A stretch of DNA of 64,000 nucleotides, taken from Bugula neritina. Taxonomy: Eukaryota; Bryozoa; Gymnolaemata; Cheilostomatida; Bugulidae. The position numbers were made by a program, and so were the translations under genes. Location of the stretch: NCBI GenBank assembly GCA_964035545.1, contig OZ037765.1, positions 496,001 to 560,000 of the forward strand, read 5' to 3'. This document shows positions 10,257-26,119 of this stretch, piece by piece. The first letter of the stretch is position 1. Every line of letters starts with the position of its first letter. The notes beneath the pieces are model-generated. The model was not told where the DNA came from. It ran no database searches and saw only the letters and a list, made by a program, of their open reading frames with translations.

Positions 10257-13200
10257 TATGATTAGTGCACCGTCAAAATGTACTAATATTTGTATATTAT
10301 TGTAGTTCAAATCAATGAAAATTCATCTCGTAACTTTATTCCCAAGCCGTTTCCAACAAAGCGGAAACCAATTGTAGTGACCTGCGGCAATAAAACCTTG
10401 GTGTGGCTGAAAATCCTTTCCCGTGCATCAGATAGTCTTGTTAGCGTCCAAACAACCGCGTTTGTTAGACTGTCGTCCACATTATAATCGCAGATAATCA
10501 ATTCATGTCAATGCCAATGCGAAGCAGCTTCGATGCAAAGATCAAGATGGGCTCTTATTGGAAGTACATTTTAGTTTCATGTGGTGCCTAAGCTGTAGTG
10601 TAAGAAGTAGTTCGTAAAATTAGATTGAGGTGAGTAAAATTGACCTTTAGTGCTGAAAATCAAAATAATGGTTTTTTTTTGTAATTTATATACTGATAGC
10701 CAATAGCCGTAGGTAAGTAAGTAACTCAAACTGCAAGAGTAAGAATTAGAATCACACTAACTTACAGTTACAGTTACTGACTTAAACTTAAACTTACACT
10801 TACAGTTACAGTCACAGTGTTACCTTACACTCAGTCTTACAGTTAGTGTTGCTCATACTGACTAACTCTGAGAGTAAGTTGGTGTTACTCAGTTACTTTT
10901 ACACTTTGACTTATTTTAGTGTTACCTTTACTTATACTTATAGTTATACTTATACTTATACTTATACTTATAGGAACTGTGAGTTCCGCACGACACACTC
11001 GCACTGTCACTTTGAGTCACTGAGTCAAAGTGTCACACTCACAGTTAGTCTGACTCACAGTGATGAGTGATTAACTTCAAGTGAAGCTGAATGGTTGATT
11101 CAGATTGTGATCGTGATACTGATAGTCATACTTATAATAAGTATAACTATCTCTCAGAGTCAGTCTCATAGTTATAGTCCTGTACTTCACATAGTGATTG
11201 TCATGCTCATACTCATTGTGATACTGTGGTCATTGTGATACTCATTGAGTCATGTGGTATTGTCATTACAGTTAATGAGTTACCATTAGTCATTGACTCA
11301 TAGTCATTGCGATTGTATCTGTAAGACTCAGGCTTGGAGCGAGTGTGACTGTTGACCCTAAAGGCAAGGCTAAAGCCAAAAGCTATAAGTGTAACTTAAA
11401 ATTTGAAGTAAGGCTAAGAGTAACTAATAAGTAATAAGTAATAAGTAATTTACTATTGAATTTACCAAGTGTTAGAGTTTTATTTTAATTTTTAGCATTT
11501 ACAGTGTTACACTATTGATAGTAATCACTGTCACAATGTTTGTACTGTATTACCATTATAATAATAATTGTTATTATTATTCATTATTATTATTATTATA
11601 GTACTAATTACTTTTAGCTAGACTCAGTACTACTAGTAATAGTATTACTCAACTATTAATATAAGTGTTAAATCATTATTAACACCGTTAAAATAAAAAT
11701 GTTCAATTTGATATTCAATGTCATGTTAATATTCATTTTTATTTTAATATCGGTATTATTAATAACCATCAATATAAATAATTGAATAAACAATAATACT
11801 GGTAATAAGTAGTACTACTTACATTACGATAATATTAAATTTGATCTAGTAAAATAAATTTTACTATTTATTAATTATATTAGAATAATTAATACTGTAG
11901 TTATATTTGCCCTTAGTGTTTATTGTTTGTTATTGTGTATAATCGTAATGAGATTTGATTCGACATGTATTGATTGCAAAAGTAAAGAAATATTCACATT
12001 ATTGTGTATGTCATACAGTTTACTAGTCACGAGATCAGCTATAAGGCCTAGTGACTATCTGCTGAAGTTATCTGCTTCAAGTGGTTACTGGAATATGTTA
12101 TTTCCAGGGATTAATTGTTGGGAATATTTAGCTTACTAACTCCTTCTTAGTTGTGTGCTAGTCTACAGAGAGATTACTATCTAGGGCATCACTGAGTTGA
12201 CTATATATATAACTCTGTACACATTCAACGAAGCTATTTACTGTGAGCTGGTATTGAGTCAAGTAATTTCCAACTTGTAAAGAGATAGTCAAACAAATTG
12301 TAGAAGGTGGTTAGAGACTCAATGAGAGTGATTGTTGATTGTTTTCATCCCAGTTAGACACTATTTTTCATTTTGATACCATCATCATCATATAGCATGA
12401 CTGTTTTCAGTGTTTCGAACATCTCCACCCGTCTCTACATTTAGCCTTCTTTTGCTTCTCAGTTTGGGCCTTCCTTGGTAAAGTTTACCTTCTTTCAGCT
12501 GTGATAATACCTCATATGATAACAGTTTCATCCCAGATAAATGATATTTTTTATTTTGGTATTATATATAGTAATATACCCATATATACGTCTATATAAC
12601 TGTTGTATTGATATCTGAATAGCTAATATGATTGTTAGCCATAAATAACTAATGTAAAATATCTGGAATAATGTTCCAATTTTCACTGATTTGTGTGGGA
12701 AAAAAACAGTAATGCATTAATTATAGACACTATTTTTAATGAATACTTATTAGAGAAATATTTTTTCAAACAACAATGTAAAAAGTATAAAAATGCAAAA
12801 TTAATAAGTTAATGCAGATCAATAGAATTTATTTATGTGCTAAGTAACAAGCAATTGATCCAAGTTTATTTAAATATACAAATATTTTAATTATATTCAA
12901 ATAAATTGCACATAGAATATATATTGCACCAAAATAGATAAATAGCGTTTATTTGAGATAACACCAATTGTATCAAATTCAGTTACTAGCCAAATCAGCT
13001 ATTTGCTTTTGAACTTGATACTATCATTAGTGTTAACTCTTAGATGCTAACTGGAAATACAAACTACTATTTATAAATTATGCACCACTGGTAAATTTTC
13101 TTCAAAAGTACAGTATAGTAGACAAAAAATATTCACGGAGCCTTATTTTCCCTAGTTTGATGTTTTTTATTTTAGTTTTTCAGTTTATTAATGGTTGCTA

Positions 13201-13908
13201 TGGTCTCTATATAGAACGACTGACTGTAGCTGGAATTGTGTTCCCCTGTCACTCAAACATGAAATTTAAACTAGAAAATATTAAGAAAGTGCTAGTGGCT
13301 GAGATAGTAATAGTCATAACCCACATTACTACGTGGTATTTGAGTAAATAATTACCAAAGTCTACGGAATAAAATTTCAAACAAAGCTCTATAGATTAAT
13401 TATATAATTGATTAATTGTGTAATCTTCAAGTTAATTGTTATAGGCTTAACCATGATTCACATCTTATTCACATTTCCTCATTTATCTAACCGTTGGGTT
13501 GCCAACACGAAGGTTGGGTTGTAATAGAATATAGACAAGAGGGAACCATTCATTATAGGTCAATAAACTAACACTACCCATATAATAACTATACTAGTTC
13601 CAAGACCTTTTAGGGGAGACAACTTCTAAATAATTCACAATTTGCAGGCCAAGTCAGTGTCACACATTTTGACACTGGCTGGCAGGTGTGCCAGTATAGT
13701 GTCAGGGTGTGTTGACATCTACAGCCATTTAGTTGGGTCACAATATCTGCAGCTCACAGTTGGAGGTGAAATAATAAGTAGCTACCGCTTTCTAGTGGCA
13801 GTAGTTACTGTAGTCAAATGTGCTTTGTGCTGCCCCTCTTCTAGTATTTCCAGCTGCTAAATGTGAAGCCAAGCAGCTTTAGACCAGTAGCTTGTTCTGT
13901 GATGGCTG
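10257..13908. other. Long intergenic tract, cryptically simple DNA
   Basis: This lies between the GORASP2 start and the SPOP upstream repeat. The first few hundred bases include the Golgi gene promoter region. From about 10700 to 11830 the sequence is built from short drifting words (ACTTACAGTTAC, GAGTCACTGAGT, ACTTATACTTAT) with no stable period. The remainder is AT-rich. No open frame here shows family resemblance or credible splicing. Confidence 0.6.
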
Positions 13909-14705
13909 TATAATATATAGTAATAACTAGTATGTATAATATATAGTAATAACTAGTATATATAATATATAGTAGTAACTAGTATATATAATATATAGTA
14001 GTAACTAGTATATATAATATATAGTAATAACTAGTATATATAGTATATAGTAATAACTAGTATATATAATATATAGTAATAACTAGTATATATAATATAT
14101 AGTAATAACTAGTATAGGACTATATAGTATATAGTAATAACTAGTATATATAATATATAGTAATAACTAGTATATATAATATATAGTAATAACTAGTATA
14201 TATAATATATAGTAATAACTAGTATATATAGTATATAGTAATAACTAGTATATATAATATATAGTAATAACTAGTATATATAATATATAGTAATAACTAG
14301 TATATATAATATATAGTAATAACTAGTATATATAATATATAGTAATAACTAGTATATATAGTATATAGTAATAACTAGTATATATAATATATAGTAATAA
14401 CTAGTATATATAATATATAGTAATAACTAGTATATATAGTATATAGTAATAACTAGTATATATAATATATAGTAATAACTAGTATATATAGTATATAGTA
14501 ATAACTAGTATATATAATATATAGTAATAACTAGTATATATAATATATAGTAATAACTAGTATATATAGTATATAGTAATAACTAGTATATATAATATAT
14601 AGTAATAACTAGTATATATAATATATAGTAATAACTAGTATATGTAATATATAGTAATAACTAGTATATGTAATATATAGTATAATATATAGTAGTATAT
14701 GTAGT
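13909..14705. repeat. 26-bp AT-rich minisatellite with ACTAGT cores
   Basis: About 30 tandem copies of a 26-bp unit containing ATATATAGTAATAACTAGTA. Each unit holds ACTAGT and short self-complementary TATATA segments. It ends about 60 bp upstream of a TATAAA at 14765 and about 360 bp before the SPOP start codon. Confidence 0.96.
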
Positions 14706-14764
14706 ATAGAAAAGTCAGAAGGCGGAACTAACCAAGAGTGAGAAACTAGGCCTCTCCCTTACAG

Positions 14765-14770
14765 TATAAA
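14765..14770 (+). promoter_or_regulatory. Candidate TATA box upstream of SPOP
   Basis: CAGTATAAAACA lies about 300 bp upstream of the SPOP ATG, immediately after the 26-bp array. It is a plausible core promoter with a 5' UTR of about 270 nt that would include the 24-bp repeats at 14845-14988. No independent support. Confidence 0.3.
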
Positions 14771-14844
14771 ACAAGTGACTTCACTTCCACCTCACACTTG
14801 GGGGTATTCTGTACAGCTAGCAACACTCTCTGCTCTTCCAGTCT

Positions 14845-14988
14845 ACCTACAGTATATATACTCAGTCTACACACAGTATATATACTCAGTTTACGTACTC
14901 AGTCTACCTACAGTATATATACTCAGTCTACACACAGTAGCTATACTCAGTCTACACACAGTATATATACTCAGTCTGCACACAGTCT
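14845..14988. repeat. 24-bp-class tandem repeat in SPOP 5' flank
   Basis: Five to six imperfect copies built from CACACAGTATATATACTCAG lie 80-220 bp before the SPOP start. They may be part of the 5' UTR. Confidence 0.85.
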
Positions 14989-15066
14989 GCAATGCTGTCA
15001 CACTCGCATGTTACAGGCAGCAGTGACAGCTACACAGAGCTGAGGAAGATTCTGCTCGAACCAACC

Positions 15067-20179
<5,113 letters not shown>

Positions 20180-23100
20180 CCAACCAATCACATTAGATTA
20201 TACCAGCTGTTTACTGTTGGGTGAGATGTCGTGTACAGAACATCCACTCTCACTCATTAACCTCTCCTTTAATCAATGAACTCTTCCGATTCTCTGGAGG
20301 TCAATTGTGCAGAAAGTTGATGCATTATGGGAAGAGATGCTAGTCAGTCTTATTCCAAATACTTTTATATTGTCTTTTCTCTAACTCCTGTACACTCCCC
20401 CCCCTCTGTCCATACTCCGTATGAAATGATATGTCTAGTAAAATAATGCACAGTTTTATTATTTATATTATAAACTCATTATATTTTGTGTAAACTATTC
20501 TTTCTCACGGATGATTTCAACTATTTATTAGTTATGCTGCTGCTTGTCTACTGCCTTCATGGCCGCATTTCTGAAAATAAGCATTTTTAAAGTATAGTTT
20601 GTGTGAGTTGAGACACACACTATGTCACACACAGAGTTGGTTTAGTTCCACCGTTTCACCTCTACTTATGAAAATGAACCGCTCAGAGTTTTAGTTACGT
20701 GCAGTGCATTACCTTTCTCACTAAAATGATGTCATTTCCTTAATAAAATTCAGCCAGACTTTACAACAGTTTCTTGTGTATTGAAATGTTTGCACTCTGG
20801 TTTATAGAGGGGGTTCTCTTAGTGCTTGGCCTGTACAGAGAGAGAGAGAGTGTACTGAGAGAGAGTGTACAGATAGAGAGTACTGAGAGAGTGTACAGAT
20901 AGGATTTAGTTCTATAGGGCTGAATTTACTGCTTAGAAATGAACTTTCATTGTTGAGTTTCCTAAATGTTTAGTCATCATAGGATAACAATGCTATTTAA
21001 ATTTAAAGTTTTTAACATTAGCCTGCCAACTCCCTTGCTTTGTCCAGGTAACCGAATAGCCTAAAGCTCTGCTGAGAACTCTATTTCATTGCCTGCTATA
21101 CTAATGATAAAACTGCAGCTTTGAGTTTTAGTAGGCTAGCAAATGATCAATACTATAATATTATTCCCCGTTACCTCACTTTACTTACCACTCACTGAAT
21201 TTAGGCATTTTCTGCTTATTTTATAAATATCTAGCTGGCAATATATATTTTATGGCGTAAACTAAAACAGTGCTAACACAATAAATCCAATTATGTAATA
21301 AAACATTTTTTAACTTTTGCTATATTACCCATATTTTTTATGTTGTCATTCCAGATAGCAAACCACCAGTTAGATGACCCAAATATTTCAGGGGTTTGGG
21401 GTTCAATATCATTAATGTTTAGTGTTTGTAAAGAACGTTGGCCAAGTGGGAGTAGTTTATTTAGGAAACAACTAAGTGAAATTAAACCTGTAAAGGAAAA
21501 GAACATTTCATATAGCTTCATTAAGTTTTATTTTGTGAACCTCTAAACAGTGCTGTTTTCAATTGAGATATAAATTACTGTATAGGTACACTTTGTCGTC
21601 TAGCCGTAATTTAGATACACCAAATACTATACTATTTTACTTAGTTTAGTACACACTCAACATCTCTAATTTTTAGCTCATGTGTTTTTTATCCTAAACT
21701 AAAAAAATATTAACATATTGTGTGTGTGGCCATGTGTGTGTGGCCATGTGTGTGTGGCCATGTGTGTGTGTAGCCATGTGTGTAGGGAGTAGGCATGTTG
21801 ATTTGCTGATGCAAGATCCCTTCTAACCTGTTTTCTAGTGCATAGTTAGAATCAAGGTATGAAATTACTTCATATAACAGATTTCCATGAATAATTTGAG
21901 CAAACTTTAATTTTCAGGCAAACTTTGCTAATGTTTACTAAATAAAGTAAGACGGCCCATATGTACATTTCATGCATCGACAATTTCTCTCAGCTTTTCC
22001 TTTTGTACATATTTGGTCATAAAATACTTTTTGGTACCAAATAAGGTCAAATTACCCACATTTCTACTTGTCTAAGAAATTATATATAATATGATTGGCT
22101 TAACTTAAAGTGGTGATCAGACGAGGAGTAATTGGAAAGGCGCCTGGAGCACCTGCTACAGCTGCTCAGATATTAGCCATGATATGTCACACATACGTGT
22201 CATATCCAACAATAATATATGATTTTCTGCACTCAACTTGAACTATTGCTGTAATTTTACTTTTCTATTGAACCCATTACAAGATCAGATGTATAGGCCT
22301 GTGAAAGACTCGGTGCGTAAGTAGTGAGTGCATTAGGTAACTAATGAACTCATTGTAGGACCAGGTTGGTAACATTTACTGTACATTGCATTATTTATTG
22401 CATGTCTCCTAACAGTTTAAACTCGACAACCTTAAACTATGATGAATATTCTCTACGCTGCTGTTACATTTTGGGGAGCTGGAGTGTAGCTATTTTTATT
22501 TGCTAATGCCGGTGCTTTTGCTTTGCTTGTTTATACTAGGCCATTCATACGCTAATTACATGGCAGAAAGTGATTATATAAATATATGTAATATATTCTA
22601 CATATACATTATATAGTTATTTAATATATACAAATTATAATAATATTTCTGTATTCACAGAGTAGACAAGAGTTAAGATCATGCCCTGGCAACAGCATAA
22701 GGGTCATTTTTTATTTAAACCTGGCATTTGCTAGCGAATTCATGTTCGTGAAAACAAAAAGCAACATAAAAATATGTCATAATAAAATACTACTCTGTAA
22801 GTATAGGTATATTCATATTAATAGATTTTGTTTTAAATCACTTTGTTCAAGGTCAATCACCAATGTATGTAGGTACAATAATAATAAAATGATGGCCAAC
22901 AAATTTGTTATCATATTGATCATTATGATTATAAAACAAATTTTATTGTTTATTGAATTAATTTGTGTTCTGAAGATGCCTGTATATATGATCTACCAAC
23001 CCACGTGATCTGCTAATACTTAGATATTGTATTTGTAACGATTTCAGCATAGACTCGGGCATAATTATTCTATTGTAGCTCAGTTTTAATAGGCCCGCTA

Positions 23101-23215
23101 GCAAGATGTAAATTAGGGCTGTCTTGGCCCTCCCCCACCCCACGTTATACTTTATTATGAACGCTGAGACTATCAAATTTAACAATGGTAAAGCTAATAT
23201 TGTTTTAACTGCTTA
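20180..23215. other. SPOP 3' flank and AT-rich intergenic DNA
   Basis: The SPOP 3' UTR occupies the start. A GGCCATGTGTGTGT repeat lies at 21718-21785 and AG-rich simple DNA at about 20835-20895. No open frame here has family support; the longest (21340-21546, both strands) are chance frames. Confidence 0.6.
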
Positions 23216-23219
23216 CTTA

Positions 23220-23362
23220 TATAAAAGAAGGTAACTTTCACGGCATCGAACCATTCAAGGTAGCAAGAAGCTGGGAACAGCAACGTAAGATAGTAGAGTT
23301 ACAGATGAGAACAAAGTTGTATGGCAGTAGAGAAGGGAAAGCAGAGGAGAAACCCTAGACAG
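23220..23362 (+). promoter_or_regulatory. Candidate TATA box and 5' leader exon of the forkhead gene
   Basis: TATATAAAAGAAGG (TATA at about 23220) is followed by about 110 nt of less AT-rich sequence ending in CCTAGACAG|GTAAGT, a near-perfect donor at 23363. A good acceptor, TTTGAACCTGTTTAG, ends at 25222, 13 nt before the forkhead ATG. I infer a non-coding first exon joined over an intron of about 1.86 kb that contains the hAT-type element. Transcript evidence would be needed. Confidence 0.4.
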
Positions 23363-23426
23363 GTAAGTTTATTTCATAGATCTGGTTGACAATATTGTAT
23401 GTTATGTAACGGCTGGTCATGTCCAG

Positions 23427-24568
23427 CAGGGTTGGGGTCAATTACATGTAAATGTAATTAATTACAATTACAATTACATGAAGATTTGTCAATTACAATT
23501 ACGTAATTATAATTACAGTTGAAAATAAATGTAATTAATTACAATTACAATTACATGGCAATGTAATTAATTACAATTACAATTACTTTTGTTCTCGCAA
23601 GGAATAAATAGAAGCTACTTCTAGGGTCCAACTACCAGCGGCAATGGTGAACCTCTTTTGTTTTCTACAGTGATACTATTATGTCATTCCATACCAAATC
23701 AACCAACTTTCAAGGAGTCCCACATCTTTGTGTCTCAGATTTTGCTCATATTTACACTAAATGGACCTACACATGTTCAGATTACCATTCGTGAATATTT
23801 CTGGCCTGACACAAAAACATTTTGAGAAATTACTACTTTGGTGAACAAAGGTTGGAAAATTTGTGATTTATACTTTTAGACCAATTTATATGTAATTTAA
23901 AATTTGATTAGGCGAGTATTTGAAATTTTTCAAAATTTACAAAGATTTGTTCATATTCAATGATTTTGCATATATGCACACAAAGTATTCTGTAGTATGT
24001 GTTGCTACTAGTGCAAATTGTTGGGTATTATCAAATCACAGCAAATTTTAAGGCTCAGTCTAGAAAATTGATTGAGATATAGACGTTTATAGATTAGTCT
24101 AAAAATAGAAATCACAAATTTTCCTCAAAATGTTTCTCAACTTTTGTCCACAAAAGTAGTCAGTTCTCAAAAAAAATTTGTGTCAGGTCAGAAATACTGA
24201 AGAAGAGTACTTGAGGCATGTGTAGGTCTATTTGGTGTAAACATTAACAAAATCTGAGACGCAAATAGACGCGGGCAATTCAGTGAGCTGGCATGGAATG
24301 ACCCTACTATATTGACCTAACTATCTGAACTTGTTATTTAACAGTAGGCATTGTAGAAAAAGGAGTTTTTTAAGATTTAAAAGTTTGAAGTAATTGACAT
24401 GTAATTATAAAGTAATTGTAAAAATCAATTACATTAGATATGTAATTAATTACAATTACAATTACAATTACATTTTTAAACCTCAATTACAAATTACATT
24501 CAATTACTTGAAAAAATGTAATTAGTTACAGCCAATTACAATTACAAATTACAATTACCCCAACCCTG
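23427..24568. mobile_element. Non-autonomous hAT-type transposon (MITE) with 8-bp TSD
   Basis: The 1142-bp element is bounded by inverted termini CAGGGTTGGGGT...ACCCCAACCCTG and flanked on both sides by the exact direct repeat ATGTCCAG (23419-23426 and 24569-24576). The CAGGG terminus and 8-bp duplication are hallmarks of the hAT superfamily. Subterminal zones at both ends are dense in ATTACAATTACAATT-type motifs, plausible transposase-binding clusters. No transposase frame is present, so it is mobilised in trans if at all. The perfect duplication suggests a fairly recent insertion. Confidence 0.9.
23683..24302. mobile_element. Foldback element nested inside the hAT MITE
   Basis: The interior of the MITE is a second inverted repeat. 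The outer ends read GTCATTCCATACCA and TGGCATGGAATGAC. Inside, matching stretches such as CTCAGATTTTGCT / AAAATCTGAGAC and GGACCTACACATG / CATGTGTAGGTC pair in order. The arms are about 300 bp and diverged. No clear target duplication is visible. It could be a separate MITE that inserted here, or an internal rearrangement of the host element. Confidence 0.7.
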
Positions 24569-24639
24569 ATGTCCAGTAGTAATGGCACATTTCAATATTG
24601 GGGTTTGGGATGATGGTTGGGGGTTAGGAAACATGTAGC

Positions 24640-24722
24640 ATTATTGTGCCATTATTACCTTTGCCAATATTGCCTGTGCTATTATTACCTGTGCCATTAT
24701 TACCTCTGCCATTTTTACCTAA
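24640..24722. repeat. Short tandem repeat with ATTATTACC core
   Basis: About six imperfect 14-bp units of the type TGCCATTATTACCT lie shortly after the MITE. Confidence 0.8.
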
Positions 24723-25235
24723 AATCAATTAAGGTGTTGATGTTGGATAAGGGGTTATACTGATACAAAGTTGATAAATTTAATAAAACAAACTTGCTAC
24801 TATAGACTCTGTTTATAGACTGTACTTGTAGCATCTAGTTTATTGTAATTAAACTTTTTATTTATTTTGTATTACAAGACAGAGTCAAACTGCTTAGTAA
24901 ATTACACTTTTTTGTACTTCAATTTTCAGACTTTCAATTTCAAGTCATAATCAATATGTTAAAATGATTCAATATTAATAAGCTTTTCAACATTCATGTT
25001 AAAATTGAATCTTTTTATTTTCTAAATAACTTTTCACTAAAGTAATGCAAATTAATTCTATTGTAATAAAAGGTTTTATTAACCTAGTGCAGCACAGAGT
25101 TTGGGTTCAGCTGTCTCTGGTCAGGTCGTATAGACCTTTCCTATTAGCTCTGTATCAATTCCATAACAGGTCATCATATATCTAGCTATAGCTGCAATTT
25201 GTGAACTTTTGAACCTGTTTAGTTGTGAGTCTAAG

Positions 25236-26057
25236 ATGAGTGAATACTTTCCCTTACAGAATGAGGTAGGGAGTGTGCAGCTCTCTAGTGGTGCCGGCCC
25301 TTCCACTGACAGCGAATCTGCATGCAGCTCTGAGTCTAGCCTACAGCCCTACAGTGACGTCAAGCCCGCATACTCCTACATTGCTCTCATCGCCATAGCC
25401 CTGGAGCAAAGTCCCCGAGGGGTGCTCACTCTCAGCGAGATCTACAAATTCATCAAACTTAGGTTTCCTTATTTCAATCAAAATGAGCCGAGATGGCAAA
25501 ACTCCATCCGCCACAACCTCAGTCTAAACGATTGCTTCGTAAAGGTGCCGAGACCAGCGGGGGTGCCCGGGAAAGGTAACTATTGGAAGCTGCACCCTTC
25601 TTGCTCCAATATGTTTGCTAACGGCTCTTTCCTCCGTAGATCAAAACGTTTCAAGATTAAAGAGACCAAAGAGTTCAACCAGCTACAGAGCCAAGGTATG
25701 CCTCTGAATGCACCAGCAATGGAGCATCCTATCACCTTCCAGAACACGTTTGCCAATACTGCCTACCAGACAGCGCCGATACCGCCGGCTCATACTAGGG
25801 TGATGAACGCTGAGCAAAGCTTTTACCCTCCTCTACCAGTTCCCCATCCGGCGTATGGTAACACTGCTGTTTACTCTCACCTCTCTAACCAGCCGCTCCA
25901 CACAATGATCTCTCCTAACGGTTATAACCCAAACGCCTACAACAATGTCAATATGTCCTCCCCAAACCTAGGTGCCAGTTTCTCCAGCTCCGACCATCCC
26001 ATCTTCCCTAATTCCAACATCTACCAGCAGTCGTGCTCTTACGGAATCAGAAGATAA
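25236..26057 (+). CDS. Forkhead-box transcription factor, FoxQ2-like
   Basis: The coding region is a single uninterrupted exon of 273 residues starting at ATG 25236; an upstream TTG-initiated extension is not credible. Residues 1-42 are Ser/Glu-rich. The forkhead domain spans about 43-140: it opens [18 protein letters not shown], continues with [15 protein letters not shown] (the helix 3 recognition segment) and ends in wing 2 with GNYWKLHP and [12 protein letters not shown]. The LHP motif and the NGSFLRR-KRFK ending resemble FoxQ2 most, with FoxE/FoxD as alternatives; formal assignment needs a tree. The usual KPPYSY is KPAYSY here. The C-terminus is rich in Pro/Tyr/Asn/Ser and shows no clear EH1 repressor motif. 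Known role of the family: sequence-specific transcription in development, with FoxQ2 typically anterior/aboral. The 3' UTR is short, with AATAAA at about 26113. Confidence 0.95.
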   Translation: MSEYFPLQNEVGSVQLSSGAGPSTDSESACSSESSLQPYSDVKPAYSYIALIAIALEQSPRGVLTLSEIYKFIKLRFPYFNQNEPRWQNSIRHNLSLNDCFVKVPRPAGVPGKGNYWKLHPSCSNMFANGSFLRRSKRFKIKETKEFNQLQSQGMPLNAPAMEHPITFQNTFANTAYQTAPIPPAHTRVMNAEQSFYPPLPVPHPAYGNTAVYSHLSNQPLHTMISPNGYNPNAYNNVNMSSPNLGASFSSSDHPIFPNSNIYQQSCSYGIRR

Positions 26058-26112
26058 AGTTTTACCAGTTTTTTGTGTCTGTCTGTGTGTCTGTCTGTGT
26101 GTCCAACATAAC

Positions 26113-26118
26113 AATAAA
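26113..26118 (+). terminator. Polyadenylation signal of the forkhead gene
   Basis: AATAAA lies about 55 bp past the stop codon, after a TGTGTCTGTCTG repeat, and implies a short 3' UTR. Confidence 0.55.
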
Positions 26119-26119
26119 G

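Noticed and set aside
10290-10501. Short open frames on both strands upstream of GORASP2
   Set aside because: Overlapping antisense frames with no family resemblance; more likely promoter/5' UTR of the Golgi gene.
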